From: Sphingopyxis sp. 113P3 | Lineage (GTDB): Bacteria > Pseudomonadota > Alphaproteobacteria > Sphingomonadales > Sphingomonadaceae | Direction: 5' to 3' | DNA length: 64,000 bases | NCBI RefSeq assembly: GCF_001278035.1 | Contig: NZ_CP009452.1 | Span: 653,501 to 717,500 of the forward strand | Part shown: positions 26,869 through 34,520 of the stretch, piece by piece | How the letters are laid out: the number at the start of each line of letters is the position of its first letter | How positions within the stretch are numbered: the first letter of the stretch is position 1 | Notes under the pieces: model-generated | Databases searched by the model: none | The model's input: the letters and a program-made list of their open reading frames with translations, nothing else | What the model was told of the DNA's origin: nothing | Program-made: the position numbers and the translations under genes

Positions 26869-27271
26869 AATGTTCTATTGCTTCGCCGGTGATCGAGACC
26901 CAAGGTTCCTTGCGCTCCTCAAAGACCGAATAATGGGGCACGAAACCGTGGCCGGGCTCGAAATTGCCGAGCGGGATTGCATAGGCGTCATGATAGGGCC
27001 GCGCCCGGTACCAGACGCCCGAGCCGCAGGTGCCGCAAAAAAAGAAGTCGGCAGTGTTGCCGCTTTCGCCGGTGAACTGCCACATTTTCGCCCGGTCTTC
27101 GCCTTCGATGCGGACCTGCTCCGCGGAAAAGCGCACCTGCGCGGCAAAGGCGCTGCCGCTGCGCGCCTTGCACTCGCGGCAATGGCACACCGAGACCCGG
27201 ATCGGCTCGCCCGTACAGGTGATACGGATCTGGCCGCAGCGGCAAGCGGCGCGGCGAGCCATGTCCGTCAT
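26861..27271 (-). CDS. GFA-family zinc protein
   Basis: A 136-residue member of the GFA (glutathione-dependent formaldehyde-activating enzyme-like) family. It has the zinc ligands [22 protein letters not shown] and [10 protein letters not shown]. Members bind zinc and are often annotated as formaldehyde-glutathione enzymes, though this function is doubtful for most. The ATG overlaps the ruvA stop (ATGA), and an alternative ATG is three codons in. Translational coupling ties it to ruvA. Confidence 0.88.
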   Translation of the reverse strand: MTDMARRAACRCGQIRITCTGEPIRVSVCHCRECKARSGSAFAAQVRFSAEQVRIEGEDRAKMWQFTGESGNTADFFFCGTCGSGVWYRARPYHDAYAIPLGNFEPGHGFVPHYSVFEERKEPWVSITGEAIEHYD

Positions 27272-27870
27272 TTCGCAGCCTTCTTGAGCGCGACCCGCAC
27301 CAGGGCGTCGAGCGTTGCTCCGGCGCCGAGCTCCTCATTTGCCGCCGCGACCGCTCCGCTGGCTTCAGTGGGTTTGAAACCCAGGCTGGTGAGCGCGGCC
27401 ACTGCGTCGCCGAGCGGTCCTGAAGCCGGCGTCATCGCGGAACCGGTGCTTCCGGCGAGACCGCCCAAGGCTCCCGCCTTGTCTTTGAGCTCGTGCGTGA
27501 TGCGCTGGGCAAGCTTTGGCCCGACGCCGTTGGCGCGCGCAATCATCGCGCTGTCACCGCCAGCAAGCGCGCGCTGAAGATCAGCGACCTCGAGCGCCGA
27601 AAGGATTGCGAGCGCGACCTTGGCGCCGACGCCCTGGACGCTGGTCAGCAGACGAAACCAGTCGCGCTCCTCGGCCCGTGCGAAGCCAAGGAGGCGAAGA
27701 AAATCCTCGCCGACGAGCATCTCGGTGTGAATGGTGACGTCGCCGCCGACGGGACCCAGCGCATCGAGGGTGCGCGCCGAAGCCTCGACCAGATAGCCAA
27801 CGCCCCCGACGTCGATTACGGCATGGCCTGCGCCGCTGCTGTCGAGCCGTCCGGTGAGTTTCGCGATCAT
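27268..27870 (-). CDS. ruvA: Holliday junction protein RuvA
   Basis: A 200-residue tetrameric junction-binding protein. Domain I starts [10 protein letters not shown]; helix-hairpin-helix repeats include [19 protein letters not shown] and [19 protein letters not shown]; domain III (about 150-200) contacts RuvB. It is 68 bp downstream of ruvC. Confidence 0.97.
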   Translation of the reverse strand: MIAKLTGRLDSSGAGHAVIDVGGVGYLVEASARTLDALGPVGGDVTIHTEMLVGEDFLRLLGFARAEERDWFRLLTSVQGVGAKVALAILSALEVADLQRALAGGDSAMIARANGVGPKLAQRITHELKDKAGALGGLAGSTGSAMTPASGPLGDAVAALTSLGFKPTEASGAVAAANEELGAGATLDALVRVALKKAAK

Positions 27871-27898
27871 TTCACGGGCCTAACGCGGGGAGAACGAA

Positions 27899-27917
27899 AA
27901 GGGAATAAAATTCCCTT
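27899..27917 (-). other. Stem-loop between ruvC and ruvA
   Basis: AAGGGAAT and ATTCCCTT form a perfect 8-bp stem around a 3-nt loop in the 68-bp gap. On the minus strand it is followed by TTTTCG, so a weak attenuator is possible. Structure seen, role not known. Confidence 0.4.
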
Positions 27918-27938
27918 CGGCGCGCAGGGAATTGAACG

Positions 27939-28412
27939 TCAGGATCGCGGTCGGTGGTTGCCGTGACAGATCGCTACCGCCAGCGCGTCGGCCGCATCGG
28001 CGCCTGCGACCGTGGCGCCCGGCAGCAGAACGCGCAGCATCGCCTGCACCTGCTCCTTTGCAGCGCCGCCCGTGCCGACGATCGCTTTCTTGACGAGGCG
28101 CGGGGCATATTCGACGACGGGAAGGCCGGCCCGCGCGCAGGCGAGCAGCGCGACGCCGCGGGCGTGCGCGAGCTTCAGAGTCGACTGCGGATTGTCGTTG
28201 ACGAAGATTTCCTCGACCGCCGCGCACATCGGACCATGGTCGGCGATCACGGCTGCGAGCACCGTGTCGAGATGTGCAAGACGCTCGGGCAGGGCGGCCT
28301 TGGCATCGGTTTTGACCTGGCCGTTGGCGACATGGCTGATCCGGCTGCCCTCGATGCGGATCACGCCCCATCCGGTGCACGATAGCGAGGGATCGAGGCC
28401 GAGAATGATCAT
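27939..28412 (-). CDS. ruvC: Holliday junction resolvase RuvC
   Basis: A 157-residue endonuclease of the RNase H fold. First catalytic Asp is in [18 protein letters not shown], Glu in [14 protein letters not shown] and the final Asp pair in [12 protein letters not shown]. Upstream yebC is 96 bp away; this gap shows no gene. Confidence 0.97.
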   Translation of the reverse strand: MIILGLDPSLSCTGWGVIRIEGSRISHVANGQVKTDAKAALPERLAHLDTVLAAVIADHGPMCAAVEEIFVNDNPQSTLKLAHARGVALLACARAGLPVVEYAPRLVKKAIVGTGGAAKEQVQAMLRVLLPGATVAGADAADALAVAICHGNHRPRS

Positions 28413-28508
28413 GCAGCCATGGGCGCATGGCGCGGCGCACGGGTAGGCCGAAGGCGTGTGCGGTCAGCGGCCAAGGCAGCGCCGCGCGATGCGACCGAAT
28501 TTCGGCTG

Positions 28509-29255
28509 TCAGCCAAGTTTTTCCATCACGGCATCGGGAATGTCGTAATTGCCCCACACGGTCTGCACATCGTCGTCGTCGTCGAGCGTGTCGATAAGCT
28601 TGAAGAGCGTCTGTGCGGTTGCCTCGTCGGTGACCTCGCTCTTCAGCGTCGGCCGCCAGGCGAGTTTCACACCCTCGGCCTCGCCCAGCTTCGCTTCGAG
28701 CGCCTTGGCGACCTCGTGCAGATTTTCAACGCTCGTCCAGATTTCGTGGCCGTCTTCGGACGATTCAACATCGTCGGCGCCAGCATCGAGCGCGGCTTCA
28801 AACACCGTGTCGGGGTCGCCCGCACTCACCGGATAGGTGATCTGGCCGAGCCGGTCGAAGCCATGGCTGACGCTGCCGGTAGTGCCGAGATTACCGCCAT
28901 TCTTCGCAAAGGCCGTGCGGACGTTCGTCGCGGTCCGATTGCGGTTGTCGGTGAGGGCTTCGACGATCAGCGATACGCCGCCTGGGCCGTAACCTTCGTA
29001 GCGGATCTCCTCGTAATTCTCGCCTTCACTCCCCGACGCCTTGTCGATCGCTCGCTGGATATTGTCCTTGGGCATCGACTGCGCCTTGGCGGCGTTTACC
29101 GCGGCGCGCAGACGAGCATTGGCGTCAGGGTCGGGCAGACCCATTTTTGCCGCGACCGTGATTTCGCGCGCGAGCTTCGAGAAGAGGGCGCTGCGCTTCT
29201 TGTCCTGTGCGCCCTTGCGGTACATGATGTTCTTGAATTTGCTATGGCCGGCCAC
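28509..29255 (-). CDS. yebC: YebC/PmpR-family protein
   Basis: A 248-residue protein starting [20 protein letters not shown], with the full three-domain length. Family members were long described as transcription regulators, and more recently as factors that help ribosomes at proline stretches. It heads the conserved yebC-ruvC-ruvA order. Confidence 0.96.
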   Translation of the reverse strand: MAGHSKFKNIMYRKGAQDKKRSALFSKLAREITVAAKMGLPDPDANARLRAAVNAAKAQSMPKDNIQRAIDKASGSEGENYEEIRYEGYGPGGVSLIVEALTDNRNRTATNVRTAFAKNGGNLGTTGSVSHGFDRLGQITYPVSAGDPDTVFEAALDAGADDVESSEDGHEIWTSVENLHEVAKALEAKLGEAEGVKLAWRPTLKSEVTDEATAQTLFKLIDTLDDDDDVQTVWGNYDIPDAVMEKLG

Positions 29256-29342
29256 GGCCTACCTCCATCGATGTGGAAAAATTTGGCGCCGCCCTAGCGT
29301 GCGCGGCTTTTCGAGACAACCGCTGCGTTGCGGGGGCGGCGT

Positions 29343-29663
29343 CTACAGGACAACCGCCGTCCCGCTCGCCGAGACCATCAGCATCGACCCATTCTGGCCG
29401 AGAACCTCATAGTCGATGTCGACGCCGATCACGGCGTTGCCGCCGAGCTTCGCCGCCTCGGCCTCCATCTCGCTGAGGGCCTCCTTGCGCGCGCGGGCAA
29501 GAACGTCCTCATATTTGCCCGAACGGCCGCCGACGATATCGGTGATGCTTGCAAAAAGGTCGCGAAAGATGTTCGCGCCGACAATCACCTCGCCGGTGAC
29601 GATGCCCAGATATTCGCGGACCGGACGGCCCTCGACGGTGGGTGTCGTGGTGCTGAACATCAT
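29343..29663 (-). CDS. YbjQ/UPF0145-family protein
   Basis: A 106-residue protein with the YbjQ patterns [20 protein letters not shown] and [15 protein letters not shown]. Members form pentamers and are often called heavy-metal-binding proteins without strong proof. The first of two ATGs follows GGGAG by five bases. It may be co-transcribed with the upstream gapR-like gene (26 bp apart). Confidence 0.88.
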   Translation of the reverse strand: MMFSTTTPTVEGRPVREYLGIVTGEVIVGANIFRDLFASITDIVGGRSGKYEDVLARARKEALSEMEAEAAKLGGNAVIGVDIDYEVLGQNGSMLMVSASGTAVVL

Positions 29664-29689
29664 GTCGTCTCCCTGCTTGCGGTTTAGTC

Positions 29690-29932
29690 TCAGTCGATGC
29701 CGAGCGCCGACTTGTACACGTCGAGGATCGCCTCCATCTCCTTGCGGTCGTGAACCGGCATTTTCCGCAGACGGACGATCTGGCGCATGATCTTGGGATC
29801 ATAACCCTGCGACTTGGCTTCGTTATAGACGTCGCGGATATCGTCGGCGATGCCCTTTTTCTCTTCTTCCAGCCGCTCGATGCGCTCGATGAAAAGGCGC
29901 AGTTGTTCGTCGGCAGTGGTGGCTTCGCTCAT
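29690..29932 (-). CDS. gapR: GapR-like nucleoid-associated protein (DUF2312)
   Basis: An 80-residue, almost entirely helical protein with [18 protein letters not shown] and [14 protein letters not shown], matching DUF2312. In Caulobacter the family member GapR clamps overtwisted, AT-rich DNA ahead of replication and transcription. The start at 29932 gives [14 protein letters not shown]; upstream in-frame sequence lacks similarity. Confidence 0.93.
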   Translation of the reverse strand: MSEATTADEQLRLFIERIERLEEEKKGIADDIRDVYNEAKSQGYDPKIMRQIVRLRKMPVHDRKEMEAILDVYKSALGID

Positions 29933-29988
29933 ATTGGACTCCGCTGGGGTTGGATTTCTCGGCGCAAGAGAATCGCGCCGGCGCCCAA

Positions 29989-30318
29989 CTAGCGAGGTCC
30001 GGGATTCTTGGCCATGCTTTCTTCCATCCGCGCGAGCTGCTCCGCGGTTGCAGGGACGTGATAGCGCGCTTTCCATTCGGCGGTCGGCATGCCGTGAATG
30101 ATCGTCCGCCCGGCCTCCTTGTTCATGCCACCCGCCTCGGCGATCCAGTCGCCAAGGCAGTTGCGGCAGAAGCCGGCAAGACTCATGAGCTCGATGTTGG
30201 CCGCATCGTGGCGATGACGCAGCAGCCTCACCAGCCGGCGAAAGGCGGTGGCCGCAACCGCGTCATCGAGATCGTCGAGTGCATCGGGAGCAAGGGGTTG
30301 GTCTTCGCTGCAGGACAT
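29989..30318 (-). CDS. DUF1244-family protein
   Basis: A 109-residue conserved protein of unknown function. The core has [18 protein letters not shown] and [15 protein letters not shown], characteristic of DUF1244; CRNC could bind metal. AAAGGAGAG precedes the start. It is 56 bp upstream of gapR and divergent from the pyruvate kinase gene. Confidence 0.88.
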   Translation of the reverse strand: MSCSEDQPLAPDALDDLDDAVAATAFRRLVRLLRHRHDAANIELMSLAGFCRNCLGDWIAEAGGMNKEAGRTIIHGMPTAEWKARYHVPATAEQLARMEESMAKNPGPR

Positions 30319-30348
30319 CGGACGTTTCTCTCCTTTACGGGTTGAATA

Positions 30349-30378
30349 GCTATACGGCGGTTGCCATGACACGATCAA
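30349..30378 (-). promoter_or_regulatory. Candidate promoter for DUF1244-gapR
   Basis: On the minus strand TTGATC (30378-30373) and TATAGC (30354-30349) are 18 bp apart; a start near 30342 would leave a short leader that contains the AAAGGAG ribosome site. A fair but unproven match. Confidence 0.35.
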
Positions 30379-30429
30379 CGCGCCATGCCCCGCAGGGACC
30401 GTAACGGCAAGAAGACAGGCGGAGCAATC

Positions 30430-31884
30430 GTGGTCCACAGTTTCACCCCCCGCCAGCGCAAGGTGCGCATCCTGGCGACCCTTGGTCCTGCGAGCGCTAA
30501 TCCCGACATGATTTCGGCGCTTCACCGGGCAGGCGCCGACGCTTTTCGCGTCAACATGAGCCACGGCGATCATGACGGCCACGCCAAGGTGATCGCCGCG
30601 ATCCGCGCGCTCGAAAAGGAAACCGGCCGACCGACGACAATCCTGGTCGACCTGCAAGGACCGAAGCTGCGGGTCGGCACCTTTCGGCAGGGCCCCGCCG
30701 AACTGACGAAGGGCCAGAGCTTCGTCCTGGATGCGGACAAGGCGCCGGGCGACGCAGCGCGCGTCCACCTGCCGCATCCGGAGCTTTTTGCGGCGCTTGA
30801 ACCGGGGACGCGGCTCCTCGTCGACGATGGCAAACTGGTGCTGCGCGTGCAAAGCGTGACCCCGGACCGGATCGAGACGCTTGTCGAGGTGGGCGGGCGG
30901 ATCTCGGACCGAAAGGGGGTCAACGTCCCCGACGTGGTGGTGCCGCTCGCCGCACTGACCGAAAAGGATCGCAGGGACCTCGCCTTCGCGCTCGACCAGC
31001 ATGTCGACTGGATCGCGCTTTCTTTCGTTCAGCGCCCCGAGGATGTCGCCGAGGCGCGGCGGCTGATCGGCGGCAAGGCGGCGTTGCTTGTGAAGTTCGA
31101 GAAGCCTTCGGGCGTGCAACGGCTTGAGGAGATACTGGAGCTTGCCGACGCCGCCATGGTCGCGCGCGGTGACCTTGGCGTTGAACTTCCGCCCGAGGCG
31201 GTTCCGCCGCTCCAGAAGCGTATCGTCGCGGCCGCCCGCCGGATGGGCAAGCCGGTCGTCGTCGCCACGCAAATGCTCGAATCGATGATCGTCTCACCGA
31301 CTCCGACGCGCGCCGAGGTCTCGGACGTCGCGACTGCCGTGTATGACGGCGCCGATGCGATCATGCTCTCGGCCGAGACCGCGGCAGGGGCCTGGCCGGT
31401 CGAGGCGGTGACGATGATGGATTCGATTGCCCGGTCGGTGGAAGGCGACCCGGACTATTACCGCCGTCTCCATTTCACCGAGACCTTCCCCGACGCGACC
31501 ACCGCCGACGCGCTGGCCGAGGCGGCGGGGAGCATCATCGGGACGATCGGTGCCGATGCCATCATCTGCTTCACCGCATCGGGCTCGACCGCCCGGCGCG
31601 TCGCGCGCGAGCGGCCAGGAGCGCCGCTGCTGGTGCTCACGCCGAAACGCGAGGCGGCGCGGCGAATGGGGCTGCTCTGGGGTGCACATGCGGTTCCCAC
31701 CAAGGACATCGGAAGCTTCGAGGAAATGATCGCCAAAGGCAAACGCATGGCTTTGCGACACGGCATCGGGAAATCGGGCTCGAAGCTGGTCATGATGGCC
31801 GGTGTTCCCTTCGGGACGCCGGGATCGACCAACGTGCTGCATGTCGCGACGCTGACCGGCGATGAATTGAGAGGCTATGGATGA
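30430..31884 (+). CDS. pyk: Pyruvate kinase
   Basis: Catalyses phosphoenolpyruvate plus ADP to pyruvate plus ATP, the last step of Entner-Doudoroff/glycolytic flux. It shows KVRILATLGPAS, LVDLQGPKLRVG, the signature LVKFEKPSGVQRL...MVARGDLGVELP (catalytic Lys and metal-binding residues) and TQMLESMIVSPTPTRAEVSD. I take the GTG at 30430, which has GGCGGAG five bases upstream and lies just before the conserved part (484 residues); an ATG at 30385 would add 15 basic residues but has no clear ribosome site. Confidence 0.95.
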   Translation: MVHSFTPRQRKVRILATLGPASANPDMISALHRAGADAFRVNMSHGDHDGHAKVIAAIRALEKETGRPTTILVDLQGPKLRVGTFRQGPAELTKGQSFVLDADKAPGDAARVHLPHPELFAALEPGTRLLVDDGKLVLRVQSVTPDRIETLVEVGGRISDRKGVNVPDVVVPLAALTEKDRRDLAFALDQHVDWIALSFVQRPEDVAEARRLIGGKAALLVKFEKPSGVQRLEEILELADAAMVARGDLGVELPPEAVPPLQKRIVAAARRMGKPVVVATQMLESMIVSPTPTRAEVSDVATAVYDGADAIMLSAETAAGAWPVEAVTMMDSIARSVEGDPDYYRRLHFTETFPDATTADALAEAAGSIIGTIGADAIICFTASGSTARRVARERPGAPLLVLTPKREAARRMGLLWGAHAVPTKDIGSFEEMIAKGKRMALRHGIGKSGSKLVMMAGVPFGTPGSTNVLHVATLTGDELRGYG

Positions 31885-32030
31885 TCGAGTGCCCAGATAG
31901 GCAATAGGGCGCGGCGGCTCCATGAGGACATATGCTGCGCGCCGCCCGAAACTCCTGTCTAGGATTCGTAAGGTCGATACGGTAATGCGCTGGTCCCCGC
32001 AGCGGTGAGTAAAGGGTACCGGTTTTTAAA

Positions 32031-32828
32031 ATGTTGAAGAACTTGTTTTCGAAGGGTGCGCTCGCCGCGGAGGCTGAACCCCAGCCAAGTTCGGAGGACG
32101 CTGCTCGAGGCGAATCGCGCGCCTATACTGTCGGCTGGCTGCTCAATGTCGAAGGCGCGAGCGTCATTTGGGACACCCCGCGGCCGGTACGGGTCGAGTC
32201 CCAAAGCAAGGATCCCCGGTCGGTCGGTAAATGTCCCTCGGTGCTGGATTTCGACCGCCGGCACTTCGTCATCAACTGTCCCATCGACGTTCATTTGCGG
32301 CTGAACCTGACGGCCGGCGGGATGGAGATAACCAACGTTCTCGCCGACAAAAGTCCGATCCGGGCCGAGGCGCTGCAGCGCTGGATCGTATTTCAGCCGC
32401 GACACGAATGGCGCGATCCGCAGCGGCCGGTGCTCCAGATGCTGACGTCTTATGTCTTCGTTTCGGACGATCCGGTTTACGTCAATCAATATCCCCCCAT
32501 CTTCCACCATACGCCCGACCGCCCCGGCATTCAGATCAACGGCCGCTTTCCGATCGATGTCTGGCCGAGACCGTTGCAATGGGCGTTCGAGTGGCACGAC
32601 ACGACCAGGGATCTGATCCTGCGGCGCGGGGAGCCGCTGTTTTGCGTCCGCTTCGACGGCCCCGATCCCGCGGCACCGACGCGGCTCATTGAGGCCAAGA
32701 AGACCCCCGAGCTTGAAAGCTATATGGCGTCGATCACGGGCGTGACCGAAATCGTCGGGCAGACCTATTCGCTGTTCAAGACGGCCCGTGAGCGCCGGCC
32801 GGCGCGGCTTCTCTATCCAAAGGACTGA
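32031..32828 (+). CDS. Unrecognised cytoplasmic protein
   Basis: I do not recognise this 265-residue protein. It has no signal peptide or membrane helix. Aromatic- and proline-rich stretches (SYVFVSDDPVYVNQYPPIFH, RPLQWAFEWHD, LFCVRFDGPD) suggest a compact beta-rich enzyme-like domain. A 44-bp gap separates it from the next unrecognised gene, and together they may form a small operon. The 146-bp gap before it holds no evident gene. Confidence 0.7.
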   Translation: MLKNLFSKGALAAEAEPQPSSEDAARGESRAYTVGWLLNVEGASVIWDTPRPVRVESQSKDPRSVGKCPSVLDFDRRHFVINCPIDVHLRLNLTAGGMEITNVLADKSPIRAEALQRWIVFQPRHEWRDPQRPVLQMLTSYVFVSDDPVYVNQYPPIFHHTPDRPGIQINGRFPIDVWPRPLQWAFEWHDTTRDLILRRGEPLFCVRFDGPDPAAPTRLIEAKKTPELESYMASITGVTEIVGQTYSLFKTARERRPARLLYPKD

Positions 32829-32872
32829 GGCATTGCGCGCGCCGCTGCTTGCTGCATGAAAAGGAATTCGCG

Positions 32873-33235
32873 TTGAAATTTGTCGAGGTTGTCGAATGGT
32901 CTGCGAAGGATGGCGCGCTGCACTTCGCTTTGAAGGGAGACGACGAGGCGCTGCACCGAATTGAGGTCGGTCTTGAATGTGCTCCGGTTCTCGCGAGCGC
33001 GCTGGTCGCTGAACTTGAGAAGTTCGACGGGCAGGACCGCGAAGCGCAGTTGATCCGCCCCGTTGGGATGCAGACGGGAAAAACCGAGCAGAATGAGCCC
33101 ATGCTGTTCATGCGGCTTCAGGGCGGAGCCGAGCTTCCGCTCGTTTTCAAGCGCGAAAGCCTCGACGTCCTCATCTCGGAGCTTCAGAAGCTTAAGTCGC
33201 TCATCGAACCGGGCGGTCAGATTCTCTGGCGTTAG
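32873..33235 (+). CDS. Small unrecognised protein
   Basis: About 120 residues, starting with TTG at 32873 after AAGGAATT; an in-frame TTG at 32849 would add eight residues. It is soluble, rich in Glu/Leu, with RIEVGLECAPVLASALVAEL and LDVLISELQKLKSLIEPGGQ. It follows the preceding unrecognised gene closely. No function can be assigned. Confidence 0.6.
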   Translation: MKFVEVVEWSAKDGALHFALKGDDEALHRIEVGLECAPVLASALVAELEKFDGQDREAQLIRPVGMQTGKTEQNEPMLFMRLQGGAELPLVFKRESLDVLISELQKLKSLIEPGGQILWR

Positions 33236-33545
33236 GTCGCGATTTCAAAGGTTCGGACAAGGCGCCCAAGCGGGCAACCCACCCGCGCACTTGCCCGCGG
33301 ATGCCGGGGCGGGGCCGCCGGCTTCCTTTATCCCTCGTTTCGCTGAAGACGGGGATCCAATTGATTCAGATCGGCACAAAGTTACCGCGCGATTCAGAAA
33401 AATTCTGCCTCTGATTCAGTTCGGGACGGACAAAAATGGTAAATGATGTTTGCACCATTGACGGCGCGCGGCATATTCGGTGCATGTCACATGTCGGGAC
33501 CCGCGTGGGAGGGCTCGCATAACCAAGTCCGGAGGCCTGTCTCGC
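33236..33545. other. 310-bp intergenic region with repeated GATTCAG motifs
   Basis: No gene seen. GATTCAG occurs three times (33363-33369, 33391-33397, 33413-33419) in a locally AT-richer stretch. The first and third lie in a longer shared motif, (T/C)TGATTCAG(A/T)TCGG(C/G)AC, 50 bp apart. AGAAAAATTCT at 33396-33406 is nearly palindromic. A protein-binding region upstream of bpt is possible. Confidence 0.4.
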
Positions 33546-34319
33546 GTGTCTGCGCCGTTTCGTTTTCCGCGCTTCTTCGTCACCAGCCCCGCGCCTTGTC
33601 CTTATCTGGCGGGCAAGACGGAGCGCAAGGTGTTCACCGAGCTCGGGGGGCATAATGCGAGCGAGCTCAACGATGCCCTTGGCCGCATCGGCTTTCGCCG
33701 CAGCCAGTCGGTCGCCTACCGACCGAGCTGCACCGACTGCGCAGCCTGCGTATCGGTGCGTGTTTGCGCAATGGATTTCACACCGAGCCAGTCGCAGAAG
33801 CGGAACCTGCGACGCAACGGCGATCTCGTCGCCACCGCCTGCAAGCCTTGGGCGACCGACGAGCAATATAGCCTTCTTCATGCCTATCTCCAGTCGCGCC
33901 ACCCGAACGGCGGCATGGCCGACATGGACGAGCAGGATTTCGCCGATATGGTCGAGCAGACGCCTGTCGACACCTATATGATCGAATATCGCGAGCCGAC
34001 GCCCGACGGCAGCCGCGGACGCCTCGTCGGCTGTTGCCTGACCGACCGCCAGGGCGACGGATTGTCGATGATCTACAGCTTCTTCGACACGGCGCACCCG
34101 CTGCGCGAGGGGCTTGGCACCTATGTCATTCTCGACCATGTGCAGCGGGCCGCGGGTGCGGGGCTGCCCTATGTCTATCTCGGCTACTGGATCGAGGGTT
34201 CGGCACGCATGGCCTACAAGGCGCGTTTCCGCCCCCTGGAGAAGCTCGGTCCCGACGGCTGGTCGCGCTTCGAACCGGTGGCTTCGGACCGGACCGCTGC
34301 GATTTTCGAACTCGCCTGA
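33546..34319 (+). CDS. bpt: Aspartate/glutamate leucyltransferase Bpt
   Basis: A 257-residue aminoacyl-tRNA protein transferase that adds leucine to N-terminal Asp/Glu, marking proteins for ClpAP. GTG at 33546 is the start, with GGAGG upstream, giving [20 protein letters not shown]. The family features [40 protein letters not shown] and [17 protein letters not shown] are present. Codons upstream to 33480 lack family similarity. Confidence 0.95.
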   Translation: MSAPFRFPRFFVTSPAPCPYLAGKTERKVFTELGGHNASELNDALGRIGFRRSQSVAYRPSCTDCAACVSVRVCAMDFTPSQSQKRNLRRNGDLVATACKPWATDEQYSLLHAYLQSRHPNGGMADMDEQDFADMVEQTPVDTYMIEYREPTPDGSRGRLVGCCLTDRQGDGLSMIYSFFDTAHPLREGLGTYVILDHVQRAAGAGLPYVYLGYWIEGSARMAYKARFRPLEKLGPDGWSRFEPVASDRTAAIFELA

Positions 34320-34520
34320 TGGCGGACCGGAGTTTCTTCGTCACCGGTTGACCTCGGCCCGCTTTCAAGGGCATAGCTTCACTCCCAGAACATAAGTTCG
34401 GGTCGCATCCGTTAAAGATCGCCGGGGGCTGGCGATGGGGGGTTGGATGCCCATAGGCGCATTGGTCTGTGTCCGCGACAAACGACTGCCTCAGGCGGTC
34501 CGCTTGGGCGCAGGCGCCTT

